Source of the DNA: Numida meleagris
Taxonomy: Eukaryota; Chordata; Aves; Galliformes; Numididae
Direction of reading: 5' to 3'
DNA length: 64,000 bases
NCBI RefSeq assembly: GCF_002078875.1
Contig: NC_034410.1
Location: 37,724,145 to 37,788,144, forward strand
In this document: one piece after another, positions 27,401 to 39,407 of the stretch
How positions within the stretch are numbered: position 1 is the first letter of the stretch
Layout of the letters: the number at the start of each line of letters is the position of its first letter
The notes under the pieces: model-generated
Told to the model about the DNA's origin: nothing
The model's database searches: none
What the model saw: only the letters and a program-made list of their open reading frames with translations
Program-made: the position numbers and the translations under genes

Positions 27401-29314
27401 TTAAAAGAGATGATTGGATGGGACACATTAGTGTCAGCTGCGACCAGTTCCTTGTTCCTTCATCCAGGCGCTTACCAGGTAAACTGGAAATCTGTCACTG
27501 GTATAACACTGTACTGTTTGCTCCTCCTGCAACTGCACTGGCTATCTGCTCTCAGGATGAGTCTTCCCAGTAAAGGAGAGTGTTCTCCCATCTCTGGAGT
27601 ACTTGGCTTTATGTGGAGCTCTGTGCATGTATGATAAATGTGTGCAAATGGTGAGGATCCCTCTTCAGAGCATTCTGTTACCCTCGTGTGCTTTCTGCTG
27701 GTACAAAAGTGTGGTCATGTTCCACGTTCAGGAACTTTTAAGTAGAAGATTTCAGGGTAAACTCTGCAGTCCAGCACTTACAGTCTTACAGTTTATCCTT
27801 GGTGATGCACAGCAACTGTGACATGTACTTTCAGAAAAAAAACCATGAAAACTAAGTATTATGTTTATGGCAAGGGAGGGAGCATTGGGTGAACAGGAGA
27901 GATACAAGTGCAGCACCCAGGAGCCACATGGATGAGCTTACTAAAAAGACTTTTTATCTTGCTCAATTCCATGTGATTTTTCTAAATTGAAAGAATGATC
28001 ATCTTGTGATTATAGAAGCTCTCTGTTAGAGTCTGGCAGGGGAGGGAGAAAACAGGAAAAGATCTTGCTAAGATTTTCCTGTGTTGGATTAATCAGCCAC
28101 AATCCATTCGCTCGCCTCCAAAAGGTCGTGTTTTCTCGTCAGAACACTCTGAGCTGCCCTGTTCCAGCCAGGGCTCGCTCTCACTTCCCTGTGTCCCTTA
28201 ACAAACAGCGATGCCCAATTTGGGCACAACGGACGCGGTGTGGACCCTTCTTTGCCAGCATCTCAGGAACATTTTTGCCATTTTTCATATAACATGATGC
28301 CTGTCTCTGGTTAGCGTCTGAATCCTCATCCCCACGGTGTGGATGAGCAAGCCAGTTGTTGCCTCTGCCCCGCACTTGCACGGAGTGGAATTCATCCACC
28401 TTTCTCAGCCTCTTTTTCCATTTTGTCAGCACGAGCTTGGATGCTGCCGTCCAGCACCGGCAGTGCAGGTTCTGCTCCCAGTGACCAGCTGACCCCATTT
28501 TCTGCTCAGTGTAATAGGGAAATGGGTGACAGCCGCACTGAGGAGTGTGCACGTACTCTGAGCACATCAGGAGCAGCAGAGGAGTATGCCCCCCGTGTTA
28601 CCCTTAGACCTGGTGGCTTTGCTAGGCTGTTCCAGCTCCAACTCATCTCTCTGCTGTCACCTTCAGTAATGAGTTTCAGCTGTCGTGTGGAAAGGTAATT
28701 TTCCTTCACTACTGCCAGTACTGGAGAGCCAGACTTAAATATTTCTGGGTGTTTACTTGAACTCTACTTTCTAGTCTCCAGGCAGCTGAGTTTTGCTAAA
28801 CTCTGCATTTTACAAAGTTTTAGAGGGTCATTCTGCATTAGCAGAGTTTGGTGCCAAATGTGGGTGAAGCAGAAAGTACAAGATACTGCTTGCCAGGTTC
28901 AGGGGATTTCATGCAGTGTATTTGTTTAGAGGTCAGTTGTCAATGAAATGGTGGGGAGATAATGACCGTGTGCTGATGAGCCATTCAGATGGATGCACGG
29001 AAAACTTACCAAGAAGCATAATGTTCAAGACATCTGCTTTATTTTGGCATATTTACATCTGTGTCATTTCTTCTGGATGTTTTTGGTTTGTTTTAGTTTG
29101 TCACTCCATCCTTCCTTGGAAACTCATTAAAACTCCTCTCAGGACAAAGCTGATAGAAACCTGCTGCGTGTGAAGGATAGGGCCACATAGTGGATGCAGC
29201 TCCTCACCACCAGGCAGCCTGCAGCAGATGCATCTCCCTGAGGCTCACCCTAGCAGCTGGCCCAGGGGCCAAATTTGGGCTGGGGTATTGCATTTGGCTT
29301 CACCTGCGTTATCG

Positions 29315-29939
29315 TGCTTGCAGCCCGGAAGGCCGACAGTAAGCTGGGCTGCATCAAAAGAGGAGTGGCCAGCAGGGAGAGGGAGGTGATCATTTGTCCC
29401 TCTCTGCTCTGCCCTTGTGAGTCCCATCTGGAGTACTGCATTCAGGTCTGGGGCCCCCGGCACGAGAAAGATGTGGAGCTGTTGGAGCAGATCCAGGGAA
29501 GGGCCATGAAGTTGATCAGAGGGCTGGAGCACCTCTCTTACAAAGAAAGGCTGAGGAAGTTGGTCCTGTTCAGTCTGGAGAAAAGAAGACACCAGGTCTT
29601 TCCAATACTCAAAGAAAATTTAGGAACAGTAGTGAGAGGGACTTTTTACATTATCTGATAGTGAGAGGACAAGGGGGAATGGTTTCAAACTAAAAGATTT
29701 AGGTTAGGCGTTGGGAGGAATTTTTTTACTCAGAAGGTGGTGAGGCACTGGAACAGATTGCCCAGAGAAGCTGTGGGTGCCCCGTCCCTGGAGGTGTTCA
29801 AGGCCAGATTTGATGTGGCTCTGGGCAGCCTGATCTGGTGGATGGCAGCCCTGCACATGGCGGGGGGGTGGAACTGGATGATCTTTAAGGTCCCTTCCAA
29901 CCCAAGCCACTCTGTGGTTCTATGATGATTCTGTGATTT
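29315..29939 (+). mobile_element. CR1 LINE fragment, about 0.6 kb, sense, with decayed ORF2 tail
   Basis: This 5'-truncated CR1 is in the same orientation as RARB. The first part keeps an open frame (29275-29658) with [36 protein letters not shown] and [17 protein letters not shown], the region just after the CR1 reverse-transcriptase core. The frame is then lost near 29650, where the equivalent of the [10 protein letters not shown] segment is disrupted. The tail resumes in other frames with HWNRLPREAVGAPSLEVFKA. It ends with GGTCCCTTCCAACCCAAGCC and TTCTATGATGATTCTGTGAT. It is a non-functional pseudocopy and appears close in subfamily to the antisense copy at 27085-27400. Confidence 0.92.
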
Positions 29940-32003
29940 CAGGTGGTATAGATGGGCAGAGGTTTTTTTTTCCTTTCTGACTGGCAGTTAGTGAAAGTCC
30001 CTATGTCTATGAATAACTGCAGTCCCAAGTATGGGCGGGAATGCTGTGAGCCTTCTTGGGTAAGTCTGGAAGGGGAGGAGGAGGCAGGAGCCCACCCATG
30101 TGGGGAATTTCCTTGGAACATGCATATACCTCCTTTCTCCCATGTAGGTTTTTGTCTGAGCTTGCCCTTTCCTCTTCACATATTTCCATCTCTGCCAGCA
30201 GGTAAATGGAGAGCTTGATTTGAGAGACACTTAGAAGTAACTGCAGCGTAGTAATTGCACAGCTGACACGAGCCTTTTCCTTGTCCTGTGTACTGCAGGA
30301 CTCTGCATGTCACTGCATGAATAGAGCTTGGCGGGGATTTGTTTTGTTTTGTTTTTACCAAGAGGTCTGCTATTTTGTTAGACTGGTGGCTGCTTAGTTT
30401 CTTCCCTTTGTAGTTCTGTTCAAAATATCCCTCGTATGTCTAGGAAAAATCTGACCTTGTTCCTGAAAGATGGTTTTCCCTGCTTCCACTACCCCCAAAC
30501 TGTACACAGATAAAGCAGAGACCTGAATTAAGAGAATAAACCCCAATCCATCATACTTTTGCAGGATGACTGCCTGGAAAGTCTTTCCTGATACTGTGCT
30601 TCCATGCAAGGGAGCTGCAAGGGTTTGGAAAAGTGTCATTCTTTACTAAGAAATACTGCGCTTAATTAATTCTTGTTCCTAGGAGGTCAACCTAGGGCAC
30701 TCATTATTGTCTTAATTGGTGGTATAAATCCTGAGGCACTGGAGGGGAAGAGAGAGGGGGAAAAAAAAGATGAGTACTTAACAACATATATATCCTTTTG
30801 GATAAGTGCTAGCCAGTTGTACGACCATCCAAGTGATATTTTATTGTTCTGTCGGGTTAGGGGTCTGGTCCTCCACAAATTAGGTTAAGGGAAATTGATT
30901 TGCATAAACAAAAATATAAAAAAGTTGCAAAATGCTATAATTAATTCCTGAGTTCTGCACTGAACCGTGTGAAGTAACTCAGTGCTCTGCCACTCAGAAA
31001 AATGTTTCTTTGATCTCCTCTTATTCATATCAAATTATATTCATTACACTTCCCATCTGGAGTTTCCTAGCAGGCCAAAAATCATCCTACAGACATTACT
31101 GAAAGGAAGTTAACTGTAACTTTTTAATTGTACACATTTCATCTCCTTTTTTTTTTCTTTTTAAATTTGAAGAAAGCAGATGGAAGTGCATACCAGCTCT
31201 TTCCTCTATTTCAATTGCTGAAGTGGAGAAGCAGAAAATCTAAGCGGTTCTTTCCCCTTACTTATTGTTTCAAGGTGATGACTGTTCTGTCTGGAGACTT
31301 TGACATGTTTGCTAAAAAGGTCAGGAGTTCAGTGAAAATCGAAGTTGTGGAGAAATCCGTGGGCAGGCTTATGGATACCGCTGTACCCTTGCTGGCTGCA
31401 GCTTGCAGCCGAATGAATGAACCGCGCACGCTTCACGGCAGATCGCTCTCCTTTACGCTCCTTCCCCGTGTTGGAGGTCACGCTGTCAGGAGCTGCTTTC
31501 TGCTAGTGGAGTGTTTTGGACTCACTGAGCAAAAGGGACATTTTGACTGTCAGGAGCATGTTTTCAATGCTGGGCCAAGCTTTGTGGAATCAGAAAATGC
31601 GCTGGCATGCAAGACATGAAAAATGGGTTTCATTTCTAGCCTTACCAGGTTAAAGGGTAATGGGCATTAACAGCCTCTTGAATAGCTTCCTTCAAACTTT
31701 GTTGTTGAAATTGTTTTTTTCTTTGCCCTCTTTGGCCCACAAGACTTTTTTCTCGCCTTAAAAACTGTGAGTTTCTATCAAGCGTGGCCTGGCCCTGTCC
31801 TTTCTGGAGCATTCCCACACTTGGGTGACACATCTGTCATCTGCCTGTCCCTGTCCACCAGGGCCTCTTCTCTTTCTAAGAAATGAGGGAACCCTAAAAC
31901 CTTACACACTTTTCAATTTGTATAAATATAATGAAAAAGATAACGGTCATTTTTCCCCCATTATTGTTTGCTCATAGGTCCACGAGTCTGTATTCCTGTA
32001 CTC

Positions 32004-32066
32004 TAGTACCTCAAGTTCAGTTAAAAAAAAAAACCCTGAGGTAGTACCTCAGGTCAGATTAAAAAA
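32004..32066. repeat. Imperfect tandem duplication ending in A runs
   Basis: The unit TAGTACCTCAAGTTCAGTTA with an A run (32004-32033) is repeated as TAGTACCTCAGGTCAGATTA with a shorter A run (32042-32066). The second copy differs by a few substitutions and indels. Confidence 0.75.
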
Positions 32067-32087
32067 GCCCTACTTTAAGTAAAGTAG
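32036..32087. repeat. Two adjacent short palindromes
   Basis: CTGAGGTA-G-TACCTCAG occupies 32036-32052 and CTACTTTA-AG-TAAAGTAG occupies 32070-32087. Both have exact 8-bp arms. They lie on and just after the second unit of the local tandem duplication. Confidence 0.75.
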
Positions 32088-35016
32088 CAAATATTGTTTT
32101 TTCCTTTGGCTGCAGAAGGTTACAGCTGCTCCTCATCTGCAGAATAAGGGGCTAGATGAGGTGATACATGAATTCCTAGTGAAAAAAAACAACTGTGACA
32201 GTGCACTCCCACTGCAGGCTGGCATGGAGGCTGTGTCCAGCCCCTTTTCTGCCAGGCAGCTACGTTTACTAGGTGTTCTCTACAAGCTATGGACACGGAA
32301 CAGTGTTTATTCATGTTTTTGCAGAGATCTGGCTGTCCTGCCCTGACATACATAATCAGCACAATTTCTGGGCTTCCTGGCAGCAAGCCTTCCTCTACTT
32401 ATTGTTGTAGCTGCTTCCATTTTGTGCAGGCGCTGGTTTCCAGCCACAATATCAGACAATTAATTTGTTTATTCTAAAAGCTGTGACTTCCAAAGCATGA
32501 TAGACAGTGCAGACATCCTGGAAAAGTGCTGTGCAGCTAAGAGTATGCTCATTTTAGCTTCCTTTTAGACAGCTGCTTTTGCAGCTTTCATTACTTGTGG
32601 GGTCTCGTGTTCTGGTTGCAGCCATTTTACAGTCTTTTATACTGTACAGAGTCGCTTAACAGCACATGCTATGTTTTTTAGGTCTTTTATAAGCCTTCCT
32701 GTGCAGCCCTAGTAATGAGATTGCATGTTATCAAGGCCTTTCAGAGCAATTAGTGCTGATTAACAACTAAAAAATTGTGTTTTCTCTGCCCTAACCTGCC
32801 CGCTGATCCTACAAGAAAGGTGGGTTTTGTTCCTTGACTGCTGCCTCTTGTAATAAAAATATTGCAAGTCACATTCAGTTACTGAATATACTTGTGCAAT
32901 TCCCTGTACGCAAAGTGCTTTTGTGCAGATCTCATCGCTGAGAGCTTAAATGTCCTTGCTGATGTTTCAGTGACAGCAGAAACTGTGTTCTTCTTAACTA
33001 TGTTTTACTTACCCATTTTTTTACCTGCTTTACAGGGCTGGCAAGGATAGAGGGTTACTTGAATGACTAAAATAAGTAGATTGAGAAGAAGCTATGTATC
33101 ACAAACAAGTTTGCTCTGTGAAAAGGTACATATTGACATGTCCCCTTGTGTCACAGTTAAGCTGACAGCAGAAGTTTCATGTATGTCCTTAGCTGGGTTT
33201 TCTTCTCAGTTGTTTCTGGTTTGTATTTTTCCCTTCAAAGCTCAGGCAGTCTGAGTTTATAAATGACTGATACCACAGAAAAGCCTTTCCTATTCCTTTG
33301 TTTCTTTTACGATAAAGTAGCAATACGCTTCATTCAGAAGCTTATTTTGCAAATTTACCAAAGAATAGCCTCTAAATCTGCGGGAGTCATAGCAGGCTGG
33401 CTGTATTTGGGGGTAATCAAAGCTGAACCAGATGAACTGAGCAGGCTGTTTAAACAGATTGAGCTAGCAATAGCCCTTCTCTGCTGATTACCCTATCACT
33501 TGCTTGCAGTGCAATTTTTCAACTTGTAAGCTCACTGCATCTGTGAATAAGAGTTGGCATACTCTGCTGCCAAGATATTTTTAAGAAGCTGTTGAGACCA
33601 AATGATCCATCTCTTCATGAGATATGCTTAAATTCAGCTTTAAGTCACGTGCTGAAATCAACCGGACAGTGAAGGACAGAGGTTGGTATAGATTCTCTAT
33701 CAGATAGGTAAGGGTAGCAGTTCATGCGAACAATTCTGTAAGACTTTATCTGTTTGAATACTTAACATCATTTTGAGGGCTCATCCTTAAGCCCTCCTTT
33801 GTATTCAGATAACCAGTGGCATGACAGCATTCCAAATAGTATCAAAATAGTTAATATTCTCTGCATGCAGTGCTGCTCTGAATGGAGCTCTTTAATTTTT
33901 GACGCACTAGCAGATAACTACAAAAATATGTGGTGAATGGGGTAGAGTGGATTTTTTGGCATTGTTTTGAAGTTGCATTGACTAAATCTGTTATCTAGTT
34001 TTAAGCAATAGACCTAGTAAACTGGGTTTATTTGCAGCTCAGTACATATGGTTTCACGTATCACTCTCTGCTTTCAGTGCAGCAGATAAGATATCAACAC
34101 AATTAAAAGTGAAAAATAATCTGTCTGCTCTGCCAGTGCTGAATGCTCAGAGAACACACGCTGATACAATAGATTTCTGAATAATTTATACTCAGCATTT
34201 TTTCCTTGCGCTGAGTAAATGAGGACGCCTAATGTGGCATGGTCAGAGTGATACTCTATCTGTCATCCATTAAGATAACAAGATTGGTGGGCCTGGGAGG
34301 AGCACGGCATGGTGTGCGGAAAAGATGAGATTAAAAATTGAAATGTCTCTCCAAAATGCTTTGTGTAAGGGCTGCCAGTAACAACAGCTCAGAAGAACGG
34401 AATTAATTCAAAAGTGTGATTTTTCTGAAGCTTTGTTTGCCTTCGTGAAAATAAAAACATGAGTTCTATGCTCCTTTCAAAAGTTGCAGATAAAAGGAAT
34501 ATTAGAGCAAATCACTGTTCCTGATAGGTCTTGGTAGGTTCCTGCACTTGAAATTCAAGTACTTTGTAGGTGCTATCAAAACCAATTATGTATCACAGCA
34601 ACATTTTATGTCTCACAAAAGCCTTTTGTCTTTTTATTCATAACACATTTTAAATTACAAAGAATCATCTGTGCTTGTTTTTGCCACAGGAACGTCTCAT
34701 CTCCCATCACAGAGTGTTAATTTGGAAGAGATGCTCAAATATTTGCCTAAAAAATTGTTCATATAAATATTGAGCAGAACAAATTTCTTTTGAGGTGAAT
34801 GTATTTGTTTTCCAAAAACCCAGAGGCACTTGAAGGCTATTAATATACAAATAGTGATTGTATGGTTTGCTGTCTCGAAAATTTCTGACATCTTAAGGTT
34901 AGGTTGCATTCAGACTTTCTTTTATGTTTTTTTTTTTTAGAGAAACTGTTGGGCTTGTGAGCTCAGATTAAAGTCACTTGACAAAAAGTAGGCTCACATC
35001 TAACTTTGCTATTTTA

Positions 35017-35207
35017 GGGCAGTGAGGCGCTGGCACAGGCTGCCAAGAGCTGTGGATGCCCCATCTCTGGAGATGTTCAAGGCCAGGCTGGATGGGGCCT
35101 GGGCAGCACGATCCAGTGGACAGCAGCCCTGCCCACAGCGGGGGGTTGGAACTAGCTGATCTTTAAGGTCCCTTCCAACCCAGGCCATTCTATGGTTCTG
35201 TGATTCT
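35017..35207 (+). mobile_element. CR1 LINE 3'-end fragment, sense
   Basis: This is a short 5'-truncated CR1 tail. It starts with GTGAGGCGCTGGCACAGGCT, passes through CCCATCTCTGGAGATGTTCA and AAGGCCAGGCTGGATGGGGC, and ends with GGTCCCTTCCAACCCAGGCC and TTCTATGGTTCTGTGATTCT. It holds only the last codons of the ORF2 tail region and the 3' UTR. It resembles the tail of the 29315-29939 copy. Confidence 0.9.
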
Positions 35208-38200
35208 TAGTGAACATAGAGCAAAAAGACTGGATATAAGCAGTACTGGATGGTGTCAGCCTCCCACCTAAATCTGACAGGGAGGCAGCAGAACTGTGCA
35301 CATGGTGTGCAGGTCAGGCTGCCTGCCCCACTACTCGGGAGCCAGGCATGACGTGGTTTATTTGGGCTTCTCTGTTCTGTGGGGCAGCCAGTGCCCAGCT
35401 GGCCCATTACTGTGTCCCATGGTGCTGTCCCTGGCTGCAAAGGCGCCAGTAGCCAAAGCAGGTGATGCGCAGGTACCTGCACAGGGACAAAGGCAGACTC
35501 CTGTCTTGTCTCATTCCCACTCTTGCTGCAGTCTGTGAAACGGGCTCAGCGGGAAGCCACACTGCCATGGGCAGTTTGTCACATCCTCAGCGGGGCAATG
35601 AGTCAAATACTTTGGGGATGAGAAAGAGCCACAGTCAAGTGCAAACCTGTCACATACCTGCCAGGGGATATGCTCAGCAGTGCTTCTACTTAGGTTTTGT
35701 TGTAGCACAGTGCGAGCAAGCACAGAAACAAAGTGGTGCAAGCTGCCAGGCCTTCAGTTTTGGAGGCGAGCAGCCATTTTTCACAGTTGCTGGCAGTCTG
35801 CCTTCCTCCTGTAGCCAGGCCCTGTGTGCAAATCACGTCTTCTGTGATCATCCCAGAGGCCTTAGTCTGGCCCCATGTGTGACATGGCACTGAGCCAGGC
35901 ATGTGCACGATCTCGGGTGCCTGGAGTGTGCCTCCTTGCGTTTATGGCCCACACTATAAACCCGACACTTGAGGCGAGACAAACTAGAGGGAGAAAAAAA
36001 GTCCCCAAAGTTCTGAACAGGTTTCTGGCATAGAGGTTTTCCTTGTGAGCAAATACTTTTGTCAGCCTACCATCAGACTGGGGAAACTATCTGGGTATGA
36101 CCCTGCTGGGCGTGCCACTCCGCACTTGTGCCCTCACAGCGCAAGGCTTGTGGAGGCGGCTCTCAAAACCAAGCTGCAAAGCTACATAAAAGCTGCTTGC
36201 CATTTTGTACTTGAAGAATGGCCTATTGCTCCCTGTTTGGTGGTTTGGTTTTGGCTTTCGTATGCAAAGCAACAAAATAGTATTTATAATATGGGCATTT
36301 TTCTTAGTGCCTGTCCAGAGATAGATCAAATCTTTTTAGTGACAGACTGTTGAGGTTTTAAAATGAGCTTGCCACAAATATAAGTAGAAATAGTACTCCA
36401 CTGTTGCCTCATAGAAGAGTACTTAAGGATTGTGTCACTGAGAAACAGGTCCTTAGTTGTGAGCAGAACCACATTACAGCTTTTTTAATATTAAAGCTGT
36501 TACATTACCAAATTCACTTTTCTTTCTGTTTTGCGAGTAAGCCCAGGAAGAACGTCAAATGCAGGTGTAAAAAAAGAGTTTGTAAATCAACAGTCCAAGC
36601 TTCCACAGGCTTAGACTCTTCTATATATTTCATTCTGTGCAGGATATTTCCTGGAGAGCTTAGGCTGTTGAAGAAACTCTTAATTTTAACCTCAATATCT
36701 GCTTTTTCTATGTTTGTTCTCTTAAGCCTTTTATATTTGTAATGAGTTCATGAATGCTTTACGCTTGTCATCTGCAGAAGTCAGATCACCTTTTTCTGTT
36801 TCGCTTTGTAGTCAACTTTGTGTGCTAAGGACTGAAGAAGCCTTCTCTACTTTCCTTCGTGATGGGTTGTAATAAGACTCTAGGTTAAAGGAACCTGTGT
36901 CTAAATATGAGAACAAATGATCACTCAGTGGATCACATTAACCTCTGACTATATTGGGTGAGGTACAGGTATATTTCGGGGAACTTGTTCCCTCTCTTCT
37001 GTGTATTGGGTGACACTTTCAACTTTTGAATTTTGAGTAGTTCCTGTTTCAGTAAACCTGAAGTTGCTTGAGCGTGGATGACTGACAGGTGATGCCCAAA
37101 GTAACACGTGGGCAACAGGGAGGCTCTGGGAGCTGCTTGTATTAAATTACTCCAGTTGTTCAGTGTGGTGAGACAGTTGTTGCACGATTTTTGTATTTGT
37201 TTGTTCAGGCCATTTTGTTTCCTGCCATGACAGGCTGATATTAGGAGTTTTATTCCATCAGCAGCATTTAGGAATGGATTAAACCAGGATGACTGCAGAG
37301 CAAGCTACCAGTCTTGGCTTACCCTGCCTCCTGCCACCTAAAATGTGGTGACCAAGTAAGCCTTATGGAGACCCTTGAACCAGAACAGTTCACAGTTTCT
37401 GTCTGTTGAATTCAACAACAATAGATGTCAGGGACTTCTCACAGTTCTACTTAGCATCATCAACAATTACTAGAGCATCAAGTATTGCAAATAGGGGAAT
37501 ATCAAAGCAAGAAAGTAGTATGTAGATTTCTTCTCTGCAGGTAAACTCATGTACACACTTCCATATTTTCCCTTGCAAACATTAAAGCAATGTTAATGAG
37601 CAAAGTGGGGAATATAAGGTAGCAGTGTTATTGATAACTTTTAAAAGTTTTATTTATCTAAACAAATGGCTTTAAATACGTCTGCTGTATCCTGTAGCTT
37701 AAGAAATAAGTGTTTTTTGTTAGTTCTTTGATGGTTCTATTAACTATCTTCTAAATCAGAGAAGTGAACTTCAGGATGAGACTTGCCTGTGCAAGAACAG
37801 CAGAAAACTCTTGCCAGAGGTTGCGTGATTAAGGAGGCATTTTTCAGTTCTGAGTGAATTTGAGGTATTTTCATAACATTAGCATCTATAGCATGTTGGG
37901 TGTGCAAGGAATTTATGACCATCCCTTACTGACCGTGCCTGCCCTACCACTCCCTGATTGTATGGCCAGAAACTCTCTCAGTTAACTCTGAATGATAGGG
38001 TTTGGGGCTTTTGAACTACTTAAATATCTCTGATTCCTTTTAGAAGAGCCAATTTTATAGCTTACCATGATTACATCTTCAGACATATGCATTGTGGGTA
38101 CAGAGCTATCATCTGTGGCATCGCGTTTACCACTTCCCTGTGGGGTATAAGCATGTGACTGGTTGAAGAGTTTTAACCTTTCAAGCCCTCTAACAAATAT

Positions 38201-39209
38201 TAAATTGCTAACTATTCTTCCATAATGCTACGATGTTGACTGAAATTTGACCCTGGCACTTGCTGAAATGATTTACAAAATCTGAGCGAGAAGGTTAAAT
38301 GGTACTGTCAAATGTCCAGATGTCTGTTACAGAAATACTTTCACTGAAAATCTGGGGGCAGATCTCTAAAATGCTTAAAGTAATCCTCTTTTTTCTTCTT
38401 CATTATTATACGATATTATCTACAGCTTGTTTTTTATGCAGATAAAGAAATTAACTCCGTTTTGCCTTTTTTTCTGTGCCAGCTAACCTTGCCATTTATG
38501 ACTGTTTTTTACTTGCCAAAGGAGGAATCCAGGCAATTGTTGTTCCCCAAGTATAAACCAGACCTCCAGTTCTCCTTAATTTCTGTTCAAGATCATTATA
38601 ATTACATGATTATTTTCACAGCTGTATCTAAATAAGAAAAACGCTGTAATTGGTGACTTTTACAAGTTCACAACTCAATAACCTGATGCTGGAACTCTTC
38701 CACCTGCAGAAGCCTAATTAATTGCTGTAGGAGTCCAGACAGCTAAAAGACCTGGGTTTCAAATTATTTCACTTCTTAACGTGGAGCATTCAAACTACAG
38801 AATGTCTGTGATAATAATAAAAATATGGAATCTTTAGGCTGAGAGAAGCTCTTGGTTGTTGGATGAGTATTTGACTTCCAAGTGGATCAATTAAGAAACC
38901 ATTGTTTACCCAGCTCAGTTTTTATTTGAACTTTCTTATAAAAATCTAGGGTTCCATTTCCTGAGTGATGTTAGTAGTTTTAGTTTCATTTATTTTGGCT
39001 TTCAGTTGCATTATTTAATTAGTTTTTATTTAAGAGATGAGTCTTTTTGCTGCAAAATACAGTATTTAATTATAACAAGAGCAAGTCTTTAAAGATGCCG
39101 TACTCCAATTATAACTTTGAATTTATTTTGTTATTTTAAAGCAATGTTAGTGCCTGTCCTTAAGAGTTATGGGAAGCTCAAACGTTTATTTGATTTCTTT
39201 TTTTCTTGA

Positions 39210-39407
<198 letters not shown>

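Noticed and set aside
31128..31619. Longest open frame in the window, 163 codons on the plus strand
   Set aside because: It starts in a T-rich tract giving a phenylalanine run, has no recognisable domain, no promoter and no conserved motif. A frame of this length is possible by chance in 64 kb read in six frames.
32037..32046. TGAGGTAGTA string resembling the 5' end of a let-7 microRNA
   Set aside because: Only 10 nt match. The next bases do not follow let-7, and the flanking palindrome has only 8-bp arms, too short for a pre-miRNA stem.
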